A DNA stretch of 12,107 nt from Kalaharituber pfeilii (taxonomy: Eukaryota > Ascomycota > Pezizomycetes > Pezizales > Pezizaceae): the NCBI GenBank assembly GCA_015179045.1, contig WHUZ01000319.1:1-12107 (forward strand). The letters run 5' to 3'. Below the pieces are notes generated by a model. The model had not been told where the DNA came from. It saw only the letters and a program-made list of their open reading frames with translations, and did no database searches. A program made the position numbers and the translations under genes. Below are positions 1 to 7,292 of this stretch, one piece after another. Every line of letters starts with the position of its first letter. Positions within the stretch are counted from its first letter, which is position 1.

Positions 1-394
1 TCTTGTACAAGTGTTCTATATCAGTACTAGTATGACTATAAAGCTTGAAATAATATCAACAACAAATTTTAGTAGTATTTATTTCTGAATAAAGAGTTCA
101 GTCAAGGGGACTATAATAGAAGGTAAAAGACCTATACTATCGGATAGTAAACCTTTCACATTAGTTGTAGAATTTGTATACTAAGTGTTTCATAAGAGTG
201 TAGGTTGAAATTTCCAAAAGATTGCAGTAGAAAGCTGTGGTCTTTTTTTTTTTAGAAAAATTAAGAATAAAAAATTAGTAGAAAATCTGTTTTCATATTC
301 AGACTCTCTGATCTAAGCTTTAAAGAGATAGTATATAATTATCAGGCAAGCTTTACTGAGATTAGAACCTGATATGGTGCCTAAACTACTTAAG
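1..394. other. AT-rich intergenic sequence, nothing recognised
   Basis: This stretch left of the Gypsy element has no open frame of useful length, no family motif that I recognise and no clear repeat shared with the rest of the window. It contains an 11-T run near 242-253 and scattered TAG/TAA triplets in all frames. Removing the Gypsy element would join it to 7273-7292 and then to the Copia-like LTR, so it may be the left flank of that older insertion. Confidence 0.5.
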
Positions 395-399
395 CATAG
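395..399. repeat. 5-bp target site duplication (left copy) of the Gypsy element
   Basis: CATAG lies directly before the first base of the 5' LTR. The same five bases follow the 3' LTR at 7268-7272. Five bp is the usual duplication length for Ty3/Gypsy integrases, which supports a single complete insertion. Confidence 0.72.
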
Positions 400-1142
400 T
401 GTTACAGCTAAGGTAGAAACTTGCCTACTACTGTAGCAAGAGGCAAGGGTTCCACTACTAATTAGCTACCATAGCTAAAGGTGAAGACTTACCTGCTAAG
501 GGGAAAATGCTGACCCTGCAATCAAATATAAGACCAATGCTGGTTGACCGGACTGATCACCTATTAGGCTTGACTATTAATTCTCGCATCGTTTAGATAG
601 GGCAGTACTATAGAAGGATGTATCATTTGGAATACAGCTTGATGTATACACTCGAGTTACAGAAGCTTTATTTATATATGTATATATATTAGTATATTCA
701 TTATCTTTGTCCCATACTATTTTTGCATATTTTTATTACATATATCTATTACTACTAGTATTGGCATTGATAAGAAATTATCACATTATTAGCCAATTAT
801 TCATTTATTGACTCCTCATATATGGCTGTTCTGAAGTCTATATAAGCACCAGCTAGCAATAGCATAATTAGAAGAATCAAAACACCAGTGGTATCTTAAG
901 TCCTCTATAACTCTGAACCTATCATTCTATTATTACACCCGTGAATCACTCCGCTCCACTGCGTGCCCCCTACTAAGTAGCTGCCCTTCCGGTTCACCGT
1001 ATACACCTCTGTAGCCATTCCGACTAACCATATTCACACTTCCGGGACAACGCCAGCACTGCTAGTTTCTCCACTATAGCCATAACATTCAGTCCCTTCC
1101 AGCACCCACTAGAGTCAAGCACCTTACACTTGTAATATTATA
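400..1142 (+). repeat. 5' LTR of the Gypsy chromovirus
   Basis: Direct repeat of 6525-7267, recognisable over its whole length. It starts TGTTACAGCTAAGG, whereas the 3' copy starts TGTAATATTACGGC, so five bases have been lost here. The inner end reads GTAATATTATA, which is the inverted complement of the start of the 3' copy if one C-to-T change at a CpA is allowed. The downstream third is C-rich and better preserved; the middle (660-800) is very AT-rich. No reading frame is expected or seen. Confidence 0.92.
839..846 (+). promoter_or_regulatory. TATA box of the 5' LTR promoter
   Basis: TATATAAG occurs here, and the 3' LTR has TATATAAA at the aligned position 6969-6976. Conservation between the two LTRs and the location just ahead of the C-rich downstream third fit the RNA polymerase II promoter that defines the U3/R border. 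The transcription start is not determined. Confidence 0.55.
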
Positions 1143-1176
1143 CCGCTCCTTTTGTACTTACCACCCTGTCTCTACA

Positions 1177-2700
1177 ATGTTGGTACCAGAAGGCTCATCT
1201 GCTACCTCCTCTTCCTCAAGGACCTCTTTCCGAAGATGTCACCAAGCTCCATAATGAGTAAGCGTTTCAAGGTAATGTATCCACCCCTCTTTCTCAGAGT
1301 CAGGAAGAACTGTAAAATACAATAACTTATATTGCTTAGCTACTAGCAAATATATATGGTCAAATATTGCAGCAGCTAGCATTCCCGCCAGCATCGACTC
1401 TGTAATGACGATAGCTAAGGCAGCCTCTTTGGCCTACTCAGGTTCAAAAAGCTCTCCTTCAAAGGATCTCCTCAGCCGGGTACTGATGGTGCCCTTTCCT
1501 CCCCAACTTGCAAATGTTCCCTAACCCAAGTTGGCAAATCATACAGCATACTAAAACCTGATCCCGGAGGACCTCCTCTGCAAGGTATTGATAGTGTAGG
1601 TACTCCTCCTCCTTGTACTCCGCCTTGTGGTTCTTGTCGAATATCAGACCCTACACCTCTTCATTTTTCCTATAAGTCAAGCACTGCTATAGGACCTTTC
1701 TCTCTTTCTCTGCCTTCTCGTTATCCCCATAAGTCAGTTATTGCCATAAGGTCTTCTTTCTTCTCGTTTCTCTCTTTGCACCTCCCGTCGAGCCCGAGAT
1801 TCGACTCCTCCTCATTACTCCCATAAGTCAGTTGATACCGAGGGGCCTTTCTTACCTCCTCCACCTCCTGCAAAAATTCCCTACTCTAGAAAAGTTTGAT
1901 AGGGATGAAAAAGAGCTTGACAATTTTCTTTCTGGTCTAACAATGGATTAGGAGTTCCTGAATCACTACTGACAATAAAACCTCTTGCTTGGAGGGCCCT
2001 GGCCTCATCTTTTCTATTGGAACCCTTAGCATTATATGCCACAGCTCTCACCCTACTACATATGACCTTCCAAGACTCCTCAGCCATTGCTGAGGCTACT
2101 CGAAATATTCAGATGTATAAGTAGTAGGGTAGAGCACAGGATTTCTTAATTGAGATTGATGAGTACAACAATATAGTAAAGACTCCTGACCATGTCCTCA
2201 TTTCTGATGTCTTTGCAAGTATTCAAAAGATGTCTGGAACCTTCTAGCTAGTCATTTCAAGTATTGAAGCAACTAGAACCAATGGAAGTTTCCATTGCCG
2301 ATACCCTAGGAAAGCTTGGGAATAAGTACTTCACTCCCTCTACTACTATAATAAACATCACCTCCATCAGCAGCAGCTCTATGATATAGCTAACTCTACT
2401 TCTGAAGAATAAGAAGAGGAATGACATACCTGAAGAACTGACTCAGAGAAAAAGCAACCGATGTATTAGGTACAAGATTACATCATGCTGTGGAAAAAAG
2501 TGGTGGAAACCCAACCGAAGCCAAAGAAGAAAGATAAAAGGGAAGTAAAACGCCTTAGAGTCATGAATCTACTCTCTCAACTAGCTTAAGAAGATAAAGA
2601 CAGATTCTGGCCACCTCACAGGCCATCGATAGATCTGAGAGGATCACTGAACTATTTAATTTAGAGTGGATGGGGACCCTGCTCAGCATGTAAGACTCCC
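1177..2700 (+). pseudogene. gag: gag relic of the Gypsy chromovirus
   Basis: This region lies between the 5' LTR and the protease remnant, where gag (capsid and nucleocapsid) belongs. The first ATG after the LTR, at 1177, opens a short Ser-rich stretch (MLVPEGSSATSSSS). Around 1884-1950 one frame reads LEKFDRDEKELDNFLSGLTM, resembling the start of a retrotransposon capsid domain. A basic Lys-rich segment at about 2490-2550 suits the end of nucleocapsid. Near 2460-2495, Cys codons and a tyrosine in place of a cysteine could be a destroyed CX2CX4HX4C knuckle, but this is weak. There are many stops and at least two frame changes. The assignment rests mainly on position plus the capsid-like segment; exact limits are unknown. 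Confidence 0.6.
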
Positions 2701-2820
2701 TGTCACAGCAACCTCCTCAGTTGTGAGGTAAAATTCAAAACTGGAAAGACCATTAGGGCTATTATAGACCATGCAGCCCCTGCGCTGATTGTTTCCTTAG
2801 CAGACTAGGTAAGGAGTTAA
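2700..2820 (+). pseudogene. pol: Retroviral-type aspartic protease relic (pol N-terminus)
   Basis: One frame reads VKFKTGKTIRAIIDHAAPAL followed by IVSLAD, stop, VRS. This matches the Ty3/Gypsy protease pattern in which a beta strand leads into the catalytic Asp-Ser/Thr-Gly-Ala motif and a Phe/Leu-Ile-Ser follows. The catalytic Asp is visible at about 2767 but the next two residues read His-Ala instead of Ser/Thr-Gly, and a TAG interrupts shortly after. It would have released Gag and Pol products from the polyprotein. It lies just after gag and about 600 bp before the RT motifs, as expected. Confidence 0.6.
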
Positions 2821-2972
2821 AGATGAGGTCACAAGCAAGACTTGTAGTGATTAAGATTCTTGAGAATTCTTTGTTTTCATTTTCGTTTTTCATTTTTCAC
2901 TTTCATTTTCATTTTCTGGCATCCCGGTTCCTAATTCTATTTCTTCCGCTTTGGATTATATGCATCCTATTA

Positions 2973-3132
2973 GCATTTCAAGAAAAATCTGATAAGATAT
3001 TCATTAATTTTATTTTGCCTTCTATTCTGAACTCTTATTAAGAAAATCTATTCTGAACTCTCACTAGACATTTAAGGAATTTGTTTTTCGATTTTGATGC
3101 TGAAGTTATAGATATCTGTGAATGCATTATTA
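2973..3132 (+). repeat. Internal direct duplication, copy 1
   Basis: Aligns with 3151-3281. Shared landmarks in order are a CATTTCAAG/TATCTCAGG start, AAAATCTGATAAG/AAAGTCTAATAAG, TTTATTTTG, CTATTCTGAACTCTTAT, AAGGAATTTGT and GAATG(C/T)ATTATTA at the end. Copy 1 is longer because it also holds a second copy of TCTATTCTGAACTCT (3021-3035 and 3047-3061). Confidence 0.65.
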
Positions 3133-3150
3133 ATTGTGTCCAAGTCAATA

Positions 3151-3281
3151 GTATCTCAGGAAAAGTCTAATAAGTCTCTGTTGACTTTATTTTGTCCTTT
3201 GTTCTGAACTCTTATCAAGGGAGTAAGGAATTTGTCTTTGAGTTTGAGCTAAAGCTATCGATATTGATGAATGTATTATTA
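3151..3281 (+). repeat. Internal direct duplication, copy 2
   Basis: Second copy of the segment at 2973-3132, separated by 18 bp. Differences include transitions and small gaps. It is confined to the pol linker, so it was either present in this family or arose after insertion by slippage or unequal exchange. Confidence 0.65.
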
Positions 3282-3683
3282 TACGTTTGATGGTTCTTGC
3301 ACTCACGATGAGTTGCTTTCTGTTTTTTCTGATGATACTTTTGAAGAGGATGATATTCTATTGATTGATGCATGCGAGCACTAGCACTTACAACACAGTA
3401 ATGTTTTTTCTAAGGAATAGGTATGCTGCTTACCTCCTCACCAAAGCTGGGATCATGTAATTCCTTTTGAAAATTTATATGTGAAGCCTTCCCATAGTCC
3501 AGTATACCTAAGAAGAAGATGAGGCTCTTTAGAGGTATATCGTCAAACACCTACCAGCAAGGAAGATATGAAGGTCAAGGTTGAAAAGCAGCTTCACTAT
3601 TTTTTTGAGAAGAAAGATAGGGTCCTCTAACTATGCATTAATTGTAAGGGCACTAAGCAAACTTACTATTTTGAACAAATACC

Positions 3684-3688
3684 CATTG
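3684..3688. repeat. Target site duplication (left copy) of the miniature element
   Basis: CATTG directly precedes the TGTCATGG start of the left LTR. The right copy, 4348-4352, is TATTG. The single difference is C to T at a CpA, the dinucleotide RIP prefers, so it probably arose after insertion. Confidence 0.82.
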
Positions 3689-3908
3689 TGTCATGGCTTG
3701 GCATGCCATGGCGGCAGAGGGAAGCTGATTACTAGTACGTGTGGACGTCTAAGGGAGCCAAGATCCTTGACCACGTGCGCAAATGTAAGCGAGTCGCTGA
3801 CCAGCCCATACGGATACTTCTATATATACTGACCGCACTACTGGGTAGTACTGGTAGTTCTACCTTTTGGTGCAACGGTTTGCCAACGGTCAGTTGTAAT
3901 CCGTAACA
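3689..3908 (+). repeat. Left LTR of the miniature element
   Basis: 220 bp with no length difference from the right LTR. It contains overlapping palindromes GGCATGCC and GCCATGGC at 3700-3712 and a TATATATA-like word near 3821-3830 that could serve as a promoter. The open frame 3581-3832 is RT sequence running into this LTR by chance. Confidence 0.88.
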
Positions 3909-3915
3909 GTACTAC

Positions 3916-3938
3916 TGGTCGGGTCGCTGGTTCAAACC
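3916..3938 (+). promoter_or_regulatory. Possible tRNA primer-binding site of the miniature element
   Basis: Seven bases after the left LTR the sequence reads TGG plus about 11 bases and then GGTTCAAACC. Read as the complement of a tRNA 3' end, TGG pairs with CCA, and GGTTCAAACC would be the T-arm if one CG-to-CA change is allowed. The distance from CCA to the T-loop is 14 nt rather than the expected 16, so pairing is imperfect. Because GGTTCGAACC is a palindrome, the direction is ambiguous. The call is tentative. Confidence 0.35.
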
Positions 3939-4115
3939 TTGCCTGTAGTGAATGTCAGATACTGCAGGTGACCTTTGAATTTGATAAGCGGCTTACAGTC
4001 ACATGCCGGTCACTGGTTATAAAGTAGTGTGGTAGTGGCATATGAAATTGAAGCCCTAAGGCGGTAACGAGTGACTGGGGGTTAATATATAGAGAGTCCA
4101 GAACGTACTCTGCCT

Positions 4116-4127
4116 GTGGGGGAGTAA
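4116..4127 (+). promoter_or_regulatory. Polypurine tract of the miniature element
   Basis: GTGGGGGAGTAA ends exactly at the first base of the right LTR. A G-rich purine run at this place is the standard primer for plus-strand DNA synthesis in LTR retrotransposons, and it fixes the element's orientation as +. Confidence 0.65.
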
Positions 4128-4347
4128 TGTCACGGCTTGGCGTGCCATGGCAGCAGAGGGAAGCTGATTACTAGTACGTGTGGACGTCTAAGGGAGCCAA
4201 GATCCTTGACCATGTATGCAAATGTAAGCGAGTCGCTGACTAGCTCGTATGGATACTTCTATATATACCGACTACACTACCGGGTGGTACCAGTAGTTCT
4301 ACCTTTTGGTGCAATAGTTTGCAAACGGTCGGTTGCAATCCGTAACA
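4128..4347 (+). repeat. Right LTR of the miniature element
   Basis: 220 bp, about 90% identical to 3689-3908. The differences are transitions apart from one C/A at about position 197 of the repeat. The open frame at 4137-4394 is an accidental read through this LTR into RT sequence. Confidence 0.88.
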
Positions 4348-4352
4348 TATTG
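4348..4352. repeat. Target site duplication (right copy) of the miniature element
   Basis: TATTG, matching the left copy CATTG except for one C-to-T change. RT coding resumes directly after it. Confidence 0.82.
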
Positions 4353-4870
4353 TCCTTAATGTCGGAACTGCTTAAAGAAGACCCAAACCAGTAAATGGGT
4401 TACCAAACTCGATCTCAACAATGGTTACAACCCCATGTGGATTAAGTTAGACAATGAACAGCAGCTGTTACACACATCTAAAGGCTGATTCGAAGTACCT
4501 AGTCATACCTCTTGGACTCATCAATACACCTGCTTCCTTCGAATGGACGATGGATAAGATTCCCACTTGCATCGGTAGAGTTGTTTGTTACCAGGACTCT
4601 TAATCTATAAAAGCAAGTCCGAATAAGACCATAAAAGGATAGTAGAAAAGTGCTTACCAAGATTGAGCAAACATGGGCTCGTGGTATGAGTTCCATATAT
4701 ACGAAAGCATGTTCCTTAGTCATTTTATTGTTAGCCTCGAGATTAAGATGTACCTGTTCAAACTTTCTACCATTCATAACTGGCTACAGCCAATTAAAGA
4801 AGGTGCAAGTCTTTCTAGGCTTTGCAAACTGCTGCTACTAATTCGTCCTCAACTACTACTACTGATTTAA

Positions 4871-5430
4871 TTTACTCTACTACAACCCGACCACTTATAA
4901 GCCTTGACTGGAGACATACTCTTTATTTAGGAGTGGCAGAGCAGCAAGCTGCTTTTATGAAACTCTAAGACAAGTTTATCAGTGCCCCCATACTGCGACA
5001 GTTCGATCGATCCCTGCCAACAATCATGAAACCAACTGTTCAAACCAGGCACTCGCTGGCATCTTGAGCTTAAGAATGATGTTACTACTCTTGACCTATA
5101 TGACTACTACTCCCATATACTGACCCCTGCCCATGACAAGGAGCTACTGGCAACTTTTGATTGCCTATACAAGAAATATCTATTGGGAATTAAGTTCACT
5201 GTCTTCACCGTCTACTATGTACTACGTACTTTACTACCAATACCTCAACAGCCAGCAAGCCAACTGGAGCTGACTTTTTGAATTCGATTATGTTAGCTGG
5301 CAAGCTGACTTTCTGAATTTGAGTACATTAGTTGGCAAGCCAACTGGAGCCAGATTTCTGAATTCAATTATATCAGCCTAATGGCAAGGCAGACACTCTC
5401 TCTCGACAAACTATTGAATTGGAATCCATG
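4871..5430 (+). pseudogene. pol: RNase H relic of pol
   Basis: Ribonuclease H domain that would degrade the RNA strand of the hybrid during reverse transcription. A frame at about 5126-5164 reads PAHDKELLATFDC, matching the family motif HDKELLA with its conserved Asp-Lys-Glu. At 5380-5406 the frame reads NGKADTLSR, matching the N-x-KADALSR end of the domain. The motif before it (family RWAEFLSEFDF) occurs three times here as WSxxxEFxY-type coding because of a 45-bp triplication at 5254-5378. Several stops and frame changes make it inactive. Confidence 0.82.
5254..5378 (+). repeat. Three tandem copies of a 45-bp segment inside RNase H
   Basis: Units at 5254-5298 (45 bp), 5299-5333 (35 bp) and 5334-5378 (45 bp) share GCAAGC, TGACTTTYTGAATT and a TTA-rich tail. 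The middle unit lacks ten bases, CAACTGGAGC, between short AGC direct repeats, which suggests slippage. A normal Gypsy RNase H has this segment once. Confidence 0.78.
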
Positions 5431-5499
5431 TAGACTGATATCCTTAGGGTCAATGGTGACGAATGGGTGAGGAATGATGATGAACTAGGTACTTGAACA

Positions 5500-6355
5500 G
5501 TATTGACTATAAGTCATTATAACAATGATGACGTCATGATAGTAATATGACTCGATACTAGGGTATGCATTGGACTCCTCTCTCGGAACTTCTACTAGGA
5601 TGGCTGGAAAGACTAAGTAGTTGATTATGTTGCTAGTTGTATAGCCTACTTGAAGGCCAAAGCCAACCGATATCCAAAGTAAACTAGACTCATGCTAATG
5701 TCTACTAGTAGAAAGCCTTAGGAGGAGATAGCTATAAACTTTGTTGGAGAACTACTAAGGGCTTTAATGCTATTTTAGTTGTCACAAACTAGTTCTCTGA
5801 AATATAGTAGTATACTATACACTGGTAAAAAACACTTTGACAACTCGAGATGTCACTAATACCTTCAATGACATCCTCAGACAATTTAGTCTACCTGCTA
5901 TATCACCTCTGAATATGGACTACAATTTGCCTCAACTTTTCGATAAGACATTATAGAACTCCAACTCTGTACTGCTTACTACCCCCAGACCGACAGAGTC
6001 TCTGACGCACAATGTCTAGTATTGCAGAGAGTATATAATACAGACTCTCAAATAGTATCTCTACATCTTCTATAACCAAACTATGGCAGAGATGACGAGA
6101 CTTGAAAAATGGTTGAGAATCTTCATAGATTATTAGAATCTGTCAGAGAGTTCTATGATCAGCATCCAAGGAAGCCTTCAGGACTCTATGGTCCAATAAA
6201 GCATTGATACTCATGGGACAGAGCATATCACAGAATTGGGAATTCTGTACTGCCATGCTACTTAGATAGTTCATTAATATGAGTACCTTTTCCTTACGAA
6301 GACTTTTTCCCACTAGGTTTTGTCTTCGGGAAGGTTTTTAATGGCTCACTGATGA
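5500..6355 (+). pseudogene. pol: Integrase relic of pol
   Basis: DDE-type retrotransposon integrase. The zinc-binding N-terminus is visible as LLSRNFY (5575-5595) and VASCIAYLKAKANRYPK (about 5629-5679), where the second Cys of the HHCC pair reads Tyr (G-to-A). The catalytic core shows P-stop-EEIAINFVGE (5716-5750), with Trp turned into TAG and the first catalytic Asp read as Asn, both G-to-A. It continues with ITSEYGLQFAS (5902-5934, family VSDRG.QFAS, so the second Asp reads Glu) and TAYYPQTD (5971-5994). The C-terminal part, to about 6350, follows the family's REFYDQHR-type segment (about 6150) but is highly degraded. All three acidic residues are altered, so it is inactive. Confidence 0.87.
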
Positions 6356-6359
6356 TAAG

Positions 6360-6524
6360 TGGAAGATACACTAGTCTCATTATCAGCTACGGGCAACTGC
6401 GGTTCAGCTCATGTATTATTTTGCATATAAGATACACCGATAGCCAAAGTATGAGACCTATAATCCCAATTAGTTCAATTTTCTGTTAGTGATTATCACT
6501 CAGGACGAGTACCCTAAACAGAAG
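6360..6524 (+). pseudogene. pol: Chromodomain relic at the pol C-terminus
   Basis: A single frame from 6360 reads W-K-I-H, stop, SHYQLRATAVQL, then MYYFAYKIHR, and then ETYNPN, stop, FNFLLVIIT and DEYPKQK. It follows the chromodomain pattern YLVKWKGY...ATWEP..NL...LL..F. It would bind modified histone tails and steer integration into heterochromatin, the defining trait of chromoviruses. Trp of the WEP motif now reads Tyr. The frame runs up to and through the start of the 3' LTR. The match is by pattern only, but position, order and length agree. Confidence 0.66.
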
Positions 6525-7267
6525 TGTAATATTACGGCTAAGGTGGAAACTTGCCTACTACTGTAGCAAGGGTTAAGGGTTCCACTACTAATTAGCTACT
6601 ACAGCTAAAGGTGAAGACTTACCCACCAAGGGAAAAATGCTGACCTTGCAATCAAATATAAGACCAATACTAGTTGACCGGACTGATCACCCCTTAGGCT
6701 TGGCTGTTAATTCTCGCATTGTTTAGATAGAGCAGTACTATGAAAGGGTGTGTCATCCAGAATGTAGCTTGATATATATACTTAAGTTACAGAAGCTTTA
6801 TTTATATATATACATGCATTAGTATATTCATTATCTTTGTTCCAAACTATTTTTGCATATTTTTATTATGTGTGCCTATTACTACTAGTATTGGCATTAA
6901 TAAGGAATCACTATATTATCAGCCAATTATTCATTTGTTAACTCCTCATGTATGGCTACGCTGAAGTCTATATAAACACCAGCTGGCGATAGTATAGTTA
7001 GAAGAATCAAGACATAAGCAGTATTCTAAGTCCTCTATAACTCTGAACCTATTATTCCATCATTACGCCCATGAATTGCTTCGCTCCGCTGCATGCCCTC
7101 TACTAAGTAGCTGCTCTTCCAGTCCACCATATACATCTCCGTAGCCATTCTGACCCGCTGTATTTACACTTCCGGGATGATGCCGATACCACCATTTTTC
7201 CCACCATAGCCATAACATCCAGTCCCTTTCAGCACCCACCAGAGCCGAGCACCTCACGCCCATAATA
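6525..7267 (+). repeat. 3' LTR of the Gypsy chromovirus
   Basis: Direct repeat of 400-1142. It starts TGTAATATTACGG and its outer end reads CCATAATA before the CATAG duplication, shorter by about five bases than the inner end of the 5' LTR. The TATA box TATATAAA at 6969-6976 matches that of the 5' copy. The minus-strand open frame at 7063-7278 lies wholly in this LTR and is not a gene. Confidence 0.92.
6969..6976 (+). promoter_or_regulatory. TATA box of the 3' LTR
   Basis: TATATAAA aligned with TATATAAG of the 5' LTR. If active it would drive outward transcription toward the Copia-like LTR. Confidence 0.5.
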
Positions 7268-7272
7268 CATAG
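7268..7272. repeat. 5-bp target site duplication (right copy) of the Gypsy element
   Basis: CATAG, identical to 395-399. If the LTR were instead ended at the canonical CA (7268-7269), the next five bases would not match the left flank, so the shortened end is preferred. Confidence 0.7.
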
Positions 7273-7292
7273 TCCCAAGATCAGTACATATA

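Larger units (their letters stand above)
2821..3440 (+). pseudogene. pol: Protease-RT linker of pol, with internal duplication
   Basis: This is the stretch between protease and reverse transcriptase. It has a pyrimidine-rich start (2865-2925, repeated TTTTCATTTTC-type words) and no recognisable domain. At the end, a frame around 3395-3450 reads NVFSKE, then LPPHQSWDHVIPFE, matching the linker segment (DVFS-KE...LPPHRPWDH.I) that precedes fungal Gypsy RT domains. The middle contains an imperfect direct duplication, listed separately. The 72-codon open frame at 2823-3041 is Phe-rich low-complexity translation and not a separate gene. Confidence 0.6.
3909..4127 (+). other. Non-coding core of the miniature element
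   Basis: 219 bp with no open frame of note. The left edge has TGGTCGGGTCGC followed by GGTTCAAACC (3916-3938) and the right edge has a purine tract. The interior carries GTCACATGCCGGTCACTGG-type words but nothing recognised as coding. It may hold packaging or priming signals only. Confidence 0.7.
3689..4347 (+). mobile_element. TRIM-like miniature LTR retrotransposon nested in RT
   Basis: Two 220-bp direct repeats (3689-3908 and 4128-4347) flank a 219-bp core, for a total of 659 bp. The repeats start TGTCAYGG and end CCGTAACA, an imperfect inverted terminal match with TG...CA ends. A purine-rich tract abuts the right LTR, a possible primer-binding site follows the left LTR, and a 5-bp target duplication flanks the whole. 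There is no coding capacity. This is the architecture of terminal-repeat retrotransposons in miniature, which depend on the proteins of an autonomous partner. By hand alignment the two LTRs differ at 22 of 220 positions, 21 of them transitions. The orientation (+) comes from the purine tract position. Confidence 0.88.
3441..4870 (+). pseudogene. pol: Reverse transcriptase relic, split by a nested miniature LTR element
   Basis: RNA-dependent DNA polymerase domain of Ty3/Gypsy pol. Motifs in order: LPPHQSWDH (about 3430), KKDRVL then LCIN (3610-3635), NKYP ending at the insertion, then LSLMSELLKE (from 4351), TKLDLNNGYN (about 4400-4428, keeping the catalytic Asp of motif A), YLVIPLGLINTPASF (4496-4540), and YQDS (4589-4600) where active enzymes have Y-x-D-D, so the second Asp is lost. 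The thumb-side segment with LGFAN-type coding follows at about 4810-4840. Frameshifts occur near 3640 and 4490 and several stops interrupt. The insertion at 3689-4347 lies between the NKYP and LMSELL motifs, which join in one frame when the insert and one target copy are disregarded. Confidence 0.88.
400..7267 (+). mobile_element. Ty3/Gypsy chromovirus, complete structure but inactivated by RIP-like mutation
   Basis: A complete LTR retrotransposon by layout: two LTRs of about 743 bp, gag remnant, then protease, reverse transcriptase, RNase H, integrase and chromodomain remnants in the Ty3/Gypsy order, with a matching 5-bp duplication. The length is about 6.9 kb, or about 6.2 kb without the nested 659-bp insertion at 3689-4347. 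All frames are broken by in-frame stops, many of them TAG or TAA where the family has Gln or Trp (for example the conserved integrase Pro-Trp reads Pro-stop at 5717), and by several frameshifts. The LTR copies differ mostly by transitions: 481-540 and 6611-6670 differ at six sites, all transitions. The element could be mobilised only in trans, if at all. Family placement is secure from pol; the exact clade within chromoviruses is not resolved. Confidence 0.93.

Noticed and set aside
1180..1195. TGGTACCAGAAGG as the primer-binding site of the Gypsy element
   Set aside because: It lies about 40 bp after the LTR end and overlaps the first gag codons; primer sites normally lie within a few bases of the LTR. 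I could not identify a better one, so self-priming remains possible.
1881..2087. 68-codon minus-strand open frame
   Set aside because: Antisense to the gag relic, with no recognised motif; the sense strand carries the capsid-like segment.
2823..3041. 72-codon + strand open frame
   Set aside because: Phe-rich translation of a pyrimidine-rich run inside the pol linker, with no motif; it lies within the Gypsy element.
3581..3832. 83-codon + strand open frame
   Set aside because: Its first part is RT sequence up to NKYP; the rest is read by chance through the left LTR of the nested element.
3905..3945. tRNA gene or tRNA-derived SINE, suggested by GGTTCAAACC (B-box-like)
   Set aside because: No A box, no cloverleaf stems, and the location just after an LTR fits a primer-binding site better; the word is also nearly palindromic.
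4137..4394. 85-codon + strand open frame
   Set aside because: Read-through of the right LTR into RT; the repeated peptide simply reflects the LTR duplication.
4499..4870. Open frames on both strands (4499-4777 minus; 4650-4841 and 4673-4870 plus)
   Set aside because: The plus frames are fragments of the RT thumb region in two registers; the minus frame is their antisense shadow.
7063..7278. 71-codon minus-strand open frame
   Set aside because: Lies wholly in the 3' LTR, antisense, Gly/Trp-rich by composition; the aligned 5' LTR does not keep it open.
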